Assembly: GCA_964244065.1 (NCBI GenBank)
Contig: CAXTHH010000002.1
Location: forward strand, 310,001 to 374,000
Reading direction: 5' to 3'
Source of the DNA: JASLDZ01 sp964244065
GTDB taxonomy: Bacteria > Pseudomonadota > Alphaproteobacteria > Caulobacterales > Caulobacteraceae
Length of the DNA stretch: 64,000 nt
Of this stretch, positions 8,374 through 18,015 are shown piece after piece. Under the pieces are notes generated by a model, which searched no databases, was not told where the DNA came from, and worked only from the letters and a program-made list of their open reading frames with translations. A program made the position numbers and the translations under genes. How positions within the stretch are numbered: the first letter of the stretch is position 1; every line of letters starts with the position of its first letter.

Positions 8374-9390
8374 TTACCGTTCCTCCAGGCGGGCTGACAG
8401 TTCCGCCTCCAGGCCCGACATGTCGGCCGGCGGCGGCGTCTCGAAGCGCAGCCGCTCGCCGGTGACGGGGTGGACGAAGCCCAGCACCGCGGCGTGCAGG
8501 GCCTGGCGCTCCAGCCCGGCCACGGCCATCGCCTCCCGCACGGCGGCCGCGGGCGCCCCCGAGCCGTAGGTCGGGTCTCCCAGGCAGGGCGCGCCCCTGT
8601 GCGCCAGGTGGACGCGGATCTGGTGCGTCCGGCCGGTCTCCAGCCGGCAGCGCACGCGCGCCGCGAGCGGCCTGGCCCCCGCGCCCCATGCCCGCTCCAC
8701 GGCGTAGCGGGTCAGCGCCTCCCGCCCCCCGGCCCGCAGCACGGCCATCTTCTTGCGGTCGTGGGGGCTGCGGCCGATGCGGGTGGCCACCTCGCCGCGC
8801 GCGGGCTCCGGCGCGCCGCGAGTCAGGGCGACGTACTCGCGGTCGATGTCGTGGGCGGCGAACAGGCGCGACAGGCCGGCGTGGCCCCGGTCGCTCTTGG
8901 CCGCGGCCATGACGCCGGAGGTGTCCTTGTCCAGCCGGTGCACGATCCCCGGCCGCAGCACCCCGCCGACGCCGGAGAGCGAGGCCCCGCAACGGTGGAG
9001 CAGCGCGTTCACCAGCGTGCCGTCCGGCGTGCCGGGGGCCGGGTGCGCCGCCATGCCCGCCGGCTTGTCCACCACGATCAGGTCCGCGTCCTCCCACAGG
9101 ACCGCGAGCGGCAGGTCCTGCGCCTGCGGCTCGGCCGCCTCGGGCGCGGGCAGCGCGATTCCGTAGAGGCCGGGCCGCGCCGCCCCGGCGCCGTCCCGCA
9201 CCTCCGCCCCGTCCCGCGTCACCGCCCCCGCCGCCAGGAGCGCCTTCAGCCGCTCGCGCGACACCGATGCGGCCAGCAGCGCCGGATGGCCGGCCAGCAC
9301 GCGGTCCAGCCGCCCCGCGACATCGCCGTCCAGGATCACCTCCAGGCGAAGGGCGGCCGCCAGGTCGGGCAGGCTGCGGTCGTCCTGCAT
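8374..9390 (-). CDS. rluD: RluA/RluD family 23S rRNA pseudouridine synthase
   Basis: 338 aa from ATG 9390. An S4-like N-terminal part (RLDRVLAGH, VSRERLKALLAAGAV) is followed by the catalytic domain with VVDKPAGMAAHP and the signature HRLDKDTSGVM, whose Asp is the catalytic nucleophile, then RTHQIRVHLAH. These enzymes isomerise uridines in 23S rRNA; RluD makes the helix-69 pseudouridines needed for ribosome assembly. RluD is preferred over RluC or RluA because of the S4 domain and position next to rpoH, but the exact target site is inferred. An upstream in-frame extension to 9510 looks non-coding. Confidence 0.88.
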   Translation of the reverse strand: MQDDRSLPDLAAALRLEVILDGDVAGRLDRVLAGHPALLAASVSRERLKALLAAGAVTRDGAEVRDGAGAARPGLYGIALPAPEAAEPQAQDLPLAVLWEDADLIVVDKPAGMAAHPAPGTPDGTLVNALLHRCGASLSGVGGVLRPGIVHRLDKDTSGVMAAAKSDRGHAGLSRLFAAHDIDREYVALTRGAPEPARGEVATRIGRSPHDRKKMAVLRAGGREALTRYAVERAWGAGARPLAARVRCRLETGRTHQIRVHLAHRGAPCLGDPTYGSGAPAAAVREAMAVAGLERQALHAAVLGFVHPVTGERLRFETPPPADMSGLEAELSARLEER

Positions 9391-9564
9391 CGGGCGCTCC
9401 AGGGCGGTTTGTGGCGGGAAGTCGCCGGATGTGGTTGCGATTGTGGCGCGTGCAACACAGTGGCCCGCGATCGCGCCCGCGCGCCGGCGGGAACATTGCA
9501 AAAGGTTCATGTCCGGTGAGAGTGCGGCGACGACTGTCGCTTGCGGCCAGGAGCCCCTCCAGAG

Positions 9565-12500
9565 ATGATCCGCCTACAACGCCGCCACCTGTTCGGCGCG
9601 ACCGCCCTCGCCGGCCTGCTGGCCTCCGCCCCCGCCCTCGCCCAGTCCCGCGGGCCCGACACCGGCGTGCCGACCGCCGCCCAGCCGGCCACCGGCCAGG
9701 CTTCGCCGCTGCAGTCCACCCCGTCGGGCGCCGCGGTGGAGGCCACCTCAGAGGCCTCGGCCGCCGCCGTGTCCGAGGTGGTGGTCACCGGCTCGCGCAT
9801 CCGCCGTCCCGACCTGACCTCGAACTCGCCGATCAGCGTGGTCTCCACCACCGACCTGGCGGCCAAGGGCATCACCAACGTCGCGGACGCGATCAACCGC
9901 ATCCCCGGCCTCGGGCAGACCAACGCGTTCACGCCGATCGGCGACCAGGCGAGCTTCTCCACCGGCCGCAACTACGCCTCGATCTACAACCTGGGCTCGC
10001 AACGGACGCTGACGCTGGTGAACAGCCGCCGCTTCGTGGGCGCCCAGCCCGCAAGCCAGTTCGCGGGCGCCGCCGGCGGCCAGGTGGACCTGAACTCCAT
10101 CCCCGACGCCTTCATCGACAACATCCAGATTTACACGGGCGGCGGCGCCGCCACCTACGGGTCCGACGCGGTGGCCGGCGTCATCAACGTGATCCTGAAG
10201 CGCAGCTACGAGGGCCTGGAGTTCGACGTCCAGGGCGCCGGCTCGGCGGACCGGGGCGACTACCCGACCTATCGCACGCGCGTGATCTTCGGGAAGAACT
10301 TCCTTAACGACCGCGCCAACGTCGCCTTCTCGTACGAGTACAACAGCACCGACCAGTTGCTGTACACGGACCGTCGGCGGACCAACACCCAGTTCTTCAA
10401 CGCGCCCAACCCGCGCAACGTGAGCAGCACCGACGGTATCCCGGCCACCATCTATGAGGCCAACCGCCGCCTGCCCGAGCTGACCCTGAACGGCGTCGTC
10501 ACTCTGACGCCCGGGGCGCCCGCCAACCTCGCCGCGCTGAACGCCGCCCTGCCGCGCAACATCATCAACGGCGTGAGCACGCCGCTGGCGTTCGACGCCT
10601 CGGGCGCGCTCGTTCCGTACAACATCGGCATCTATTACGGCTCGACGCTGGCCGCCGGCGGTGACGGCCTCAACCTGGCCCCGCTCACCTCGCTGCAGTC
10701 GCCGGTCGACCGCCATCTGGTCAACGGCATCGGCCACTTCGACATCAACGACCACATGCGCCTGCGCGGCGAACTGCTGCTGGCGCGGGTGGACGCCACC
10801 GAGCCGGTGAACCAGCCCATCTTCAACTCGTCGCTGTTCGGCGGGACGTCGGCCGCCTACGCCTTCAACATCAACAACCCGTTGCTCTCGACGCAGGCGC
10901 GCAATGCGCTGATCGCGGCCGCGCCGAACCAGCAGACCTTCTACCTGAACCGCGCCTCCACCGACATCGTCGGCAACTCGCAGGTGGAGAGCCGGTCGGA
11001 CACCATGCGCGGCGCCCTGACCTTCGAGGGCGACTTCAGCATCCTCGGCCGCCGCTTCAACTACGACGTGGGCGGCACCTACGGCGTGGCGCAAGGCTAC
11101 TTCATCAGCCCGGGCATCAACCAGGAGAAGTTCGCGTACGCCACCAACGTGGTGCGCGACGCCGCCGGAAACGCGGCCTGCGCCGTGACGGTGGCCGGCG
11201 CCACCAACGCCAACGCCCGCGGGTGCCAGCCGCTGAACCTGTTCGGCTTCGGCAACGAGAGCCCGGCCGCCCTGGCGTACATCAACCAGGAGTTCCGCTC
11301 GGACTACTATCAGACGCAGCAGGACTACCAGGCGAACATCAACGGCACGCTGTTCGAGCTGCCGGGCGGCGCGCTAAACGCGGCGATCGGCTACGAGCAC
11401 CGGCGCGAGGAGGCCAAGTTCAAGCCGGGCCTGGCGGCCGCGGCGGGTCTCGGCCGCTCGGTGCCGATCTCGCCCGCGCGGGGTGGGTTCAACACCAACG
11501 AGGTCTACGGCGAGTTGAATATCCCGCTGATCGGCCGCGACTTCACCTTCCCGCTGCTGCGCGGGCTGGAGGTCGACATTAAGGGCCGGCACGTGGAGAA
11601 CTCGCTGGCCGGCGCCGCCAACGCCCACTCCTACGAGATCAGCTACAAGCCGTTCCGTGACCTGACGCTGCGCGCCACCACGCAGCAGACCTTCCGCGCG
11701 CCGGCCATCACCGAGCTGTTCCTGCCGCAATCGAGCGCCTTCTCCACCGCGACCGATCCCTGCGACTTCCGCAGCATCAACGCGGGCGCCCGCCCGGCCA
11801 CCCGCGCCGCCAACTGCGCCTCCGACTTTGGGGCGCTGGGAGCGACGCTGGCGAACTTCCAGTCGCGCGTGCAGGCCGCCACGATCCCGATCATCACGGG
11901 CGGCAACCCCAACCTGCTGAACGAACGGGCCAAGTCGCGGACCTACGGCTTCGTCTACCAGCCGTCGTTCATCAAGAACCTGTCCATCGCGCTGGACGTG
12001 ACGCGTATCGACCTGCGCGGTGCGATCTCGTCGTTCACGCTCACCTCGATCCTGTCGACTTGCTACGATCAGGCGAACCGCCCCGCGGACGTGTGCTCCC
12101 TGTTCCGTCGCCGCCCGGACGGCCAGATTGAAGACTTCCCGCTGACCAGCTTCGTCAACGCCGGCTTCCAGAACTTTGAAGGCCAGACGCTGACGGTGAA
12201 CTATAACGTCGACATCAACAGCATCCCCGGCTTCGATGCACCGAACCTCGGCAACTACGGCATCCGGTTCCGCCTGTTCCACGATCAGCGTCGCGACTCC
12301 TCGGTGTCCGGCACGGGCCTGGATATCGTCCGCAACTCCGGCATCATCGGCGACTCCCGCTACCAGGCGCAGCTGACGCAGATCTACACCAACGGCCCGT
12401 TCTCCGCGATTTGGGAGACGCGGTACTTGTCGTCTGCCCGCATCAACAACACCTTCACTGTCGAGAACCAGCAGATCCTTGGTGTTGGCGACTACTTCGT

Positions 12501-12657
12501 CAATGACGTATCTTTCTCGTACCGCTTCCGCAACTTCACTTTCCGCGGCGGCGTCCAGAACCTCTTGGACAAGGAGCCGCCGTTCGGCACGCCTGGCATC
12601 CAGATCTACGACAATGTCGGCCGCTACTTCTTCGGCGGTGTGAACGCCAAGTTCTGA
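9565..12657 (+). CDS. TonB-dependent outer membrane receptor
   Basis: 1030 aa from ATG 9565, with a signal peptide (HLFGATALAGLLASAPALAQ). A plug domain at about residues 70-230 contains SEVVVTGSRIRRPD, VADAINRIPGLGQ and GGGAATYGSDAVAGVINV. The 22-strand beta-barrel ends in the canonical C-terminal aromatic residue (GGVNAKF). The family takes up siderophores, vitamin B12, saccharides or other large solutes across the outer membrane with energy from TonB-ExbBD. The substrate is not predictable here; it resembles the large Caulobacter/sphingomonad receptors with short loops rich in Asn and Ala. No FecR/FecI pair or periplasmic partner is adjacent, and the 174-bp leader shows no riboswitch I recognise. 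A hairpin terminator follows. Confidence 0.93.
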   Translation: MIRLQRRHLFGATALAGLLASAPALAQSRGPDTGVPTAAQPATGQASPLQSTPSGAAVEATSEASAAAVSEVVVTGSRIRRPDLTSNSPISVVSTTDLAAKGITNVADAINRIPGLGQTNAFTPIGDQASFSTGRNYASIYNLGSQRTLTLVNSRRFVGAQPASQFAGAAGGQVDLNSIPDAFIDNIQIYTGGGAATYGSDAVAGVINVILKRSYEGLEFDVQGAGSADRGDYPTYRTRVIFGKNFLNDRANVAFSYEYNSTDQLLYTDRRRTNTQFFNAPNPRNVSSTDGIPATIYEANRRLPELTLNGVVTLTPGAPANLAALNAALPRNIINGVSTPLAFDASGALVPYNIGIYYGSTLAAGGDGLNLAPLTSLQSPVDRHLVNGIGHFDINDHMRLRGELLLARVDATEPVNQPIFNSSLFGGTSAAYAFNINNPLLSTQARNALIAAAPNQQTFYLNRASTDIVGNSQVESRSDTMRGALTFEGDFSILGRRFNYDVGGTYGVAQGYFISPGINQEKFAYATNVVRDAAGNAACAVTVAGATNANARGCQPLNLFGFGNESPAALAYINQEFRSDYYQTQQDYQANINGTLFELPGGALNAAIGYEHRREEAKFKPGLAAAAGLGRSVPISPARGGFNTNEVYGELNIPLIGRDFTFPLLRGLEVDIKGRHVENSLAGAANAHSYEISYKPFRDLTLRATTQQTFRAPAITELFLPQSSAFSTATDPCDFRSINAGARPATRAANCASDFGALGATLANFQSRVQAATIPIITGGNPNLLNERAKSRTYGFVYQPSFIKNLSIALDVTRIDLRGAISSFTLTSILSTCYDQANRPADVCSLFRRRPDGQIEDFPLTSFVNAGFQNFEGQTLTVNYNVDINSIPGFDAPNLGNYGIRFRLFHDQRRDSSVSGTGLDIVRNSGIIGDSRYQAQLTQIYTNGPFSAIWETRYLSSARINNTFTVENQQILGVGDYFVNDVSFSYRFRNFTFRGGVQNLLDKEPPFGTPGIQIYDNVGRYFFGGVNAKF

Positions 12658-12679
12658 TCGACCGTCGATCCTAGGTCTT

Positions 12680-12716
12680 GCGCCGCGGGGGACCTCCTCC
12701 GCGGCGCTTTCCGTTT
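12680..12716 (+). terminator. Rho-independent terminator of the TonB-receptor gene
   Basis: A 9-bp perfect stem, GCGCCGCGG at 12680-12688 and CCGCGGCGC at 12699-12707, is followed by TTTCCGTTT. It starts 23 bp after the receptor stop, between that gene and the convergent hisI. Confidence 0.8.
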
Positions 12717-12720
12717 GCGG

Positions 12721-13128
12721 TCAGGGGCGTTCGACGAGCCGCGGTCCTTGCGGGCCTGGCTGGACGAGGCGGTAGAAGCAGGAGCGGAAGCCCACGTGGC
12801 AGGCGCCGCCGTCGCCCTCTGGGCGCACGCGCAGCAGCACGGCGTCCTGGTCGCAGTCGATGCGCACCTCGGCCACGCGCTGCACCTGGCCGGAGGCGGC
12901 GCCCTTGCGCCACAGCGCGCTGCGCGAGCGGCTCCAGTAGTGCGCCTCGCCCGTCTCCAGGGTGAGCGCCAGGGCCTCCGCGTTCATCCAGGCCAGCATC
13001 AGCACCTCGCCCGTGTCCGCGTGCTGCGCCACGGCGGCGATCAGGCCGTCGGAGCCGAAGCGGGGGGTCAGGTCCGCGCCGCGTTCCAGGGCGTGCACGT
13101 CCGTTGGGGGCGGGGGAAAGCCGGTCAT
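12721..13128 (-). CDS. hisI: Phosphoribosyl-AMP cyclohydrolase HisI
   Basis: 135 aa, the size of the monofunctional enzyme. It opens the purine ring of phosphoribosyl-AMP in the third step of histidine synthesis in the cytoplasm. Visible family features are MLAWMNAEALALT, the ARSR-like segment YWSRSRSALWRKG, the metal-binding IDCDQDAVLLRV (Asp-Cys-Asp-x-Asp) and GACHVGFRSCFYR with the zinc-binding Cys residues. There is no fused HisE domain. It stands apart from other his genes here, divergent from cysS (84 bp between starts). Confidence 0.96.
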   Translation of the reverse strand: MTGFPPPPTDVHALERGADLTPRFGSDGLIAAVAQHADTGEVLMLAWMNAEALALTLETGEAHYWSRSRSALWRKGAASGQVQRVAEVRIDCDQDAVLLRVRPEGDGGACHVGFRSCFYRLVQPGPQGPRLVERP

Positions 13129-13212
13129 GGCGGCGCTCTACGCCCGCGGTGCGCCGCTGTCGAAGCGCGCGGCCTGGAGGGGCGCGCCGACGCCCGCTAG
13201 AGAGGCCCGGCC

Positions 13213-14598
13213 ATGCCGCTCCTGCTCCACGACACGCGCGCCCGCGCCCGGCGCGAGTTCCAGCCGCGCGACCCGGCCCGCGTGACGCTCTACGTGTGCG
13301 GGCCCACGGTCTACAGCTACGCCCACATCGGCAACGCCCGGCCGGTGGTGGTGTTTGACGTGCTGTTCCGCCTGCTGCGCCGGCTCTACGGGCGCGAGGC
13401 GGTGGTCTATGCCCGCAACGTCACCGACGTGGACGACAAGATCAACGCGGCGGCCGCGGCCGCGGGCACGCCGATCTCCGCGGTGACGGACAAGTACCTG
13501 GCCATCTACGAGGCCGACATGGCGGCGCTGGGCGCGCTGCCGCCGACGCTGCAGCCGCGGGCCACCGAGCACATCGCCCCGATGCTCGACCAGATCGGGC
13601 GGCTGGTGTCGGCCGGGGCGGCCTATGCGGCGCAGGGGCATGTGCTATTCCGCGTGCGCGCCTACCCGCAGTACGGGGCCCTCTCCGGCCGCGCGCTGGA
13701 CGACATGGCGCCCGGCGCCCGGGTGGAGGTGGCCCCCTACAAGGAGGACCCGGCCGACTTCGTGCTGTGGAAGCCCTCCAAGCCCGGGGAGCCCGCGTGG
13801 CCCTCGCCGTGGGGGCAGGGGCGGCCGGGGTGGCACATCGAATGCTCGGCCATGATCGAGGCGCGGCTGGGCCTGCCCGTGGACATCCACGGGGGCGGGC
13901 ACGACCTGATCTTCCCCCACCACGAGAACGAGCTGGCCCAGGGCGCCTGCGCCACGGGCGGGGGCGAGTACGCGCGCTACTGGATGCACAACGGCTTCCT
14001 GACGCTCGACAGCGAGAAGATGAGCAAGAGCGCCGGCGGGACGCTGCGGGTGCACGACCTGATGAAGGCGGCGCCCGGCGAGGCCCTGCGCTGGGCGCTG
14101 CTCTCCGCCCACTACCGGGCCCCGCTGGAGTGGACCGACGAGCTGGTCGCGCAGAGCCGCCGCTCGCTGGACCGGCTCTACGGCGTGCTGCAACGCGCCG
14201 CCGAGGTGCAGGCCGACGCCGACGGGCCTCCGCCCGCCGCCTTCATCGAGGCGCTGCAGGATGACCTGGCGACCCCCCGCGCCGCCGCCGAGCTGTTCGC
14301 GCTCGCCAGGGCGCTGGAGACCGCCGAGGGCGCGCCGGCGCGCGAGCGGGCCAAGGGCGAGCTGCTGGCCGCCGGCCGCCTGCTCGGCTTCCTGGAGGCC
14401 GACCCGGAGGCGTGGTTCGCGGGGGGGGCGGACGATGCGCTCAAGGGCCGGGTCGAGGCGCTGGTGGCCGCCCGCGGCGAGGCGCGGCGCGCCAAGGACT
14501 GGGCCGGCGCCGACCGCATCCGCGGAGAGCTGGCGGAGCTCGGCGTCGAGGTGCTGGACGGCCCGGGCGGCGCCGCCACCTGGCGGAGGCGCGACTAG
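13213..14598 (+). CDS. cysS: Cysteinyl-tRNA synthetase
   Basis: 461 aa, typical length for bacterial CysRS, a class I aminoacyl-tRNA synthetase that charges tRNA-Cys. The zinc and nucleotide site starts with LYVCGPTVYSYAHIGNARP (HIGH-type motif), GWHIECSAM and HHENELAQ supply the remaining zinc ligands, and the KMSKS loop is SEKMSKSAGG. The C-terminal anticodon-binding helical domain is complete. Its stop overlaps the stop of the convergent histidine kinase in a shared CTAG. Confidence 0.97.
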   Translation: MPLLLHDTRARARREFQPRDPARVTLYVCGPTVYSYAHIGNARPVVVFDVLFRLLRRLYGREAVVYARNVTDVDDKINAAAAAAGTPISAVTDKYLAIYEADMAALGALPPTLQPRATEHIAPMLDQIGRLVSAGAAYAAQGHVLFRVRAYPQYGALSGRALDDMAPGARVEVAPYKEDPADFVLWKPSKPGEPAWPSPWGQGRPGWHIECSAMIEARLGLPVDIHGGGHDLIFPHHENELAQGACATGGGEYARYWMHNGFLTLDSEKMSKSAGGTLRVHDLMKAAPGEALRWALLSAHYRAPLEWTDELVAQSRRSLDRLYGVLQRAAEVQADADGPPPAAFIEALQDDLATPRAAAELFALARALETAEGAPARERAKGELLAAGRLLGFLEADPEAWFAGGADDALKGRVEALVAARGEARRAKDWAGADRIRGELAELGVEVLDGPGGAATWRRRD

Positions 14599-16304
14599 GC
14601 AGCCGCCGCGTCGGCGGGGGGTGTGCGCCGCCGGGTCCACCGCCCCAGCACGGCGCGGAGCGCGGCGGGGTCGAGCGGCTTGGTCAGGAAGTCGTCCATG
14701 CCGGCCTCCAGGCAGGCGCGGCGGTCGTCCGCGAAGGCGTTGGCCGTGAGCGCCACCACCGGCGCGCGCACGCCCGCGGCGCGCAGGGCGGCCGTGGCCT
14801 CCAGCCCGCCGAGGCCGGGCATGCGCAGATCCATCAGGATCAGGTCGAAGGGCGCGCGGCGCGCGGCCTCCACCGCCTCCTCGCCCGTGGCGGCGCGCTC
14901 CACCGCGCAGCCCTCGCGCTGGAGCAGGGCGCGAGCCAACATGGCGTTGACCGGGTTGTCCTCGGCCAGCAGCACGCGGGCGCCCTCGGCGGCCGTGGCG
15001 GCGGCGCGTTCGTCCTCGGGCGGGGGGGCGCGGACGGATCGGGTCGGGACGGCGTTCGCCTCGGCGCCGAGGGCGGCGCGGATGCGGGCGGCGAGCGAAG
15101 CGGGACGCAGGGGCTTGATCAGGTAGCCGGCCCAACCGTCCGCTCGGGCAGGGCCGATGCGGTCGCGCTCCTCAGGGGCGAGCAGCAGCAACGCGGGAAC
15201 GCCCGGGGGCGGCGGCCCGGGCGAGCGCTCCGCGGCGTCGATCAGGCGGATGTCGGGGGAGGTCGCCGTGTCGCCGGCGGGGACCCCGGCGCCCGCGGCG
15301 GTCAGCTGCAGGGCGGCGGCGGCGCGCACCGGGGCGGACGGCGTGTCGAGCGCGACGGCCACGCCGGCCAGCGCGGCCGCCGGCCGCGACGTGCGCGCGC
15401 CTGGAGCGGTGGGCAGGTCGGTCTCGAACCAGAAGCGCGCGCCCTGGCCCGGAGCGCTGTCCAGGCCCAGCCGACCGCCGAACGCGTCCGCGAGGCGGCG
15501 CACGATGGCGAGGCCCAGGCCGGCGCCGCCGGCGCGGGCGCCCGCCTCGGTCTGCTCGAACTCGCCCCAGATGCGGGCGGCGGCGGCGGCGTCCAGGCCC
15601 GGTCCGGTGTCGCGCACGGTGAAGCGCACGCGCGCCCGGCCCGGGCCGCGCCGGGCGCCCGAGACGGTGAGCAGCACGCCCCCGGCCGTGGTCAGCTTCA
15701 CGGCGTTGCCGGCGAGGTTGAACAGGATCTGGCGCAGCCGCCCGTCGTCGGCGAGCACGCGCGGGGGCGGCGGGCCCTCCACCGCCCAGGCGATCTCGAT
15801 GCCGCCCGCCCGGGCGCGAGGGCTCAGGAGCTCGCACACGGTCTGCACCAGGTGCTCGAGGTCGGTGTCCGCGGGCTCCAGCTCCAGCCGGCCGCCGTCC
15901 AATTTGGCGAAGTCGAGCACGTCCTCCACCAGCGACAGCAGGTGCTCGCCGCTCTCGCGCAGCGCCTGAAGATAGGCGGCCTGGTCGGCGTCCAGCCGTG
16001 TGCGGGCCAGGAGGCCGGCCATGCCGAGCACGCCGTTGAGCGGCGTGCGCACCTCGTGGCTGAGCGTGGCCAGCATGCGGTCGCGCTGCGCCAGGCGGCG
16101 GTCGGGCACGGTGACCAGCGTCTCGCCGCCGGCCATAGGGGCGCGGCGCCAGGAGGGATCGGCGCCCGCCGCGGCCCGCTCCGCCTCTGGCAGGGCGGTG
16201 AAGGCGGCGTTGGCGCGCAGCACCGCGCCGCCGGCGCCGAGCACGGCGGCCGGAGCGTCCAGGGCGTCGAGCCAGGCGCGCGGGTCGGTCATGCCGGCCA
16301 CCAT
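14595..16304 (-). CDS. Hybrid sensor histidine kinase with two receiver domains
   Basis: 569 aa, no transmembrane segment. Residues 1-70 look like a short PAS-like input. The HisKA box has phospho-acceptor His83 in LSHEVRTPLNGVLGM. The HATPase_c domain follows (NLAGNAVKL, DTGPGL, GAGLGLAIVRRL). A first receiver-like domain, about residues 315-410, is degenerate: it keeps a possible Asp in IRLIDA and the Lys of LIKPL but lacks the acidic pair. The second receiver, about 435-555, is intact (LLAEDNPVN, LILMDLRMPG, DFLTKPLD). This suggests internal phosphorelay toward a separate His-phosphotransfer protein, none of which is in the window. The signal is unknown. A second start lies at 16292. Confidence 0.88.
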   Translation of the reverse strand: MVAGMTDPRAWLDALDAPAAVLGAGGAVLRANAAFTALPEAERAAAGADPSWRRAPMAGGETLVTVPDRRLAQRDRMLATLSHEVRTPLNGVLGMAGLLARTRLDADQAAYLQALRESGEHLLSLVEDVLDFAKLDGGRLELEPADTDLEHLVQTVCELLSPRARAGGIEIAWAVEGPPPPRVLADDGRLRQILFNLAGNAVKLTTAGGVLLTVSGARRGPGRARVRFTVRDTGPGLDAAAAARIWGEFEQTEAGARAGGAGLGLAIVRRLADAFGGRLGLDSAPGQGARFWFETDLPTAPGARTSRPAAALAGVAVALDTPSAPVRAAAALQLTAAGAGVPAGDTATSPDIRLIDAAERSPGPPPPGVPALLLLAPEERDRIGPARADGWAGYLIKPLRPASLAARIRAALGAEANAVPTRSVRAPPPEDERAAATAAEGARVLLAEDNPVNAMLARALLQREGCAVERAATGEEAVEAARRAPFDLILMDLRMPGLGGLEATAALRAAGVRAPVVALTANAFADDRRACLEAGMDDFLTKPLDPAALRAVLGRWTRRRTPPADAAAA

Positions 16305-16316
16305 GCCGCGGCGGCC

Positions 16317-17903
16317 TTAAGCTCCGGTGAGCCGGAACACCGTCCGGCGGGGCGCGGAGGCGGGCGCTGGCGCGGACGCCTCGGCGGCGCCCGGCGCGGG
16401 CCGGCGGTGGATCAGCGCCTCGGCCACGTGCACGCGCCGCACGCCGTCCGCCCCGTCCAGGTCGGCGATGGTGCGGGCCAGTCGCAGGGTGCGCGTCCAC
16501 CCGCGGGCGGTGAGCGCGTGCGCCTCCGCCGCCCGGGTCAGCAGCGCGCGACCGCCTTCGTCGGGCGTGGCGATCCGTTCCAGAGCGGCGCCCTCGGCCC
16601 GGGCGTTCAGCGCGGCGGTGACGGGCAACCCGAGCTCGGCGGCGCGCGCCTCCTGCGCCTGGCGCGCTGCGGCGACACGGGCGGCGGCCTCCCGCGTGCC
16701 CTCGGCCGGCGGGGGCAGGGCGAGGTCGGCGGCGGTGACGGGCGGCACCTCCACCTGCAGGTCCATCCGGTCCAGCAGCGGGCCGGAGATGCGGCCGGCG
16801 TAGTCGCGCTGGCAGCGCGGGGCCTTGCCGCACGCCCCCTTGCCCGCGCCGCCCAGGCCGCAGCGGCAAGGGTTCATGGCGGCGACCAGCTGCACGCGGG
16901 CGGGATAGCGCACGTGGGCGTTGGCGCGGGCCACGTTGACCTCGCCCGCCTCCAGGGGCGCGCGCAGGCTGTCGAGCACCTGCGGGCTGAACTCGGGCAG
17001 CTCGTCCAGGAACAGCACGCCGTTGTGCGCCAGGCTGACCTCCCCCGGCTTGGCCCGCGCCCCGCCGCCGGTGAGCGCGGCCATGGAGGCCGAGTGGTGG
17101 GGCGCCCTGAACGGACGGTCGCGGGTCAGCGCGCCCCTGGCGATCAGCCCGGCCACCGACCAGACCATGGAGGTCTCCAGCAGCTCCCGGGCGCTGAGCG
17201 GCGGCAGGAGGCCCGGCAGGCGCTGCGCCATCATCGACTTGCCCGAGCCGGGCGGGCCGACGAACAGCAGGTTGTGGCCGCCCGCCGCGGCGATCTCCAG
17301 GGCGCGCTTCGCCTGCTCCTGCCCCTTCACCTCGCGCAGGTCGGGGCCGGGCGGCCCGTCGAGCACCGGGCCGGGCGAGGGCGGCGACAGCATCTGCACG
17401 CCGCGCAGGTGGTTCATCACCGCAATCAGCGAGCGCGGCGCCAGGACGCGCGTGTCGCCCGCCCAGGCCGCCTCCGCCCCGCCGGACTCCGGGCAGATCA
17501 GGCCGAGGCCCCAGCCGCCTGCGGCCACCGCGGCGGGCAGCACGCCCGCCGTCTGCGCGATCTGGCCGTCGAGCCCGAGCTCACCCACCGCCAGCCAGCC
17601 GTCCAGCGCGTCCGGCGGCACGACGCCCATGGAGGCCATGAGCGCGAGGGCGATCGGCAGGTCGTAGTGGCTGCCCTCCTTGGGCAGGTCCGCCGGGGCC
17701 AGGTTCACGATCAGCCGCTTGGGCGGCAGCGCCAGGCCGAGCGCGGCGAAGGCGGCGCGCACGCGCTCCCGACTCTCCGCCACCGCCTTGTCGCCGAGGC
17801 CGACCACCATGAAGGCGGGCTGGCCGCCGGTGGTCTGCACCTCCACCTCGACGCGCCGGGCTTCGACGCCCTCGAACGCGACCGTGCCCACCCGCGCCGC
17901 CAT
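16317..17903 (-). CDS. comM: YifB/ComM family Mg-chelatase-like AAA+ ATPase
   Basis: 528 aa. The N-terminal ChlI-type domain begins VGTVAFEGVEARRVEVEV and contains VVGLGDKAVAESRERVRAA. The AAA+ core follows with Walker A FVGPPGSGKSMMAQRLPG and Walker B VLFLDELPEF, then a Cys cluster (NPCRCGLGG, CGKAPRCQRDY) and a C-terminal Mg_chelatase_C region (ALNARAEG, RGWTRTLRLARTIADL). ComM is a hexameric helicase promoting branch migration during natural transformation; in species not known to be competent the role is less clear. It lies 12 bp downstream of nothing on its strand; the hybrid kinase follows it after 12 bp, so the two may be co-transcribed. Confidence 0.93.
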   Translation of the reverse strand: MAARVGTVAFEGVEARRVEVEVQTTGGQPAFMVVGLGDKAVAESRERVRAAFAALGLALPPKRLIVNLAPADLPKEGSHYDLPIALALMASMGVVPPDALDGWLAVGELGLDGQIAQTAGVLPAAVAAGGWGLGLICPESGGAEAAWAGDTRVLAPRSLIAVMNHLRGVQMLSPPSPGPVLDGPPGPDLREVKGQEQAKRALEIAAAGGHNLLFVGPPGSGKSMMAQRLPGLLPPLSARELLETSMVWSVAGLIARGALTRDRPFRAPHHSASMAALTGGGARAKPGEVSLAHNGVLFLDELPEFSPQVLDSLRAPLEAGEVNVARANAHVRYPARVQLVAAMNPCRCGLGGAGKGACGKAPRCQRDYAGRISGPLLDRMDLQVEVPPVTAADLALPPPAEGTREAAARVAAARQAQEARAAELGLPVTAALNARAEGAALERIATPDEGGRALLTRAAEAHALTARGWTRTLRLARTIADLDGADGVRRVHVAEALIHRRPAPGAAEASAPAPASAPRRTVFRLTGA

Positions 17904-18015
17904 GCCCGCGCCCCCTCGATCAGCCGTCCACAGCCTGCCCGGCCGTCTGGGAACGCGTCAAGAACAATCAGCGAACATGCTGAGACGTTCCTGCTCGCGC
18001 CATGGTTAACAAGCG

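Noticed and set aside
9391..9564. Cobalamin or other riboswitch upstream of the TonB-dependent receptor
   Set aside because: The 174-bp leader lacks a recognisable B12 box or any known aptamer core.
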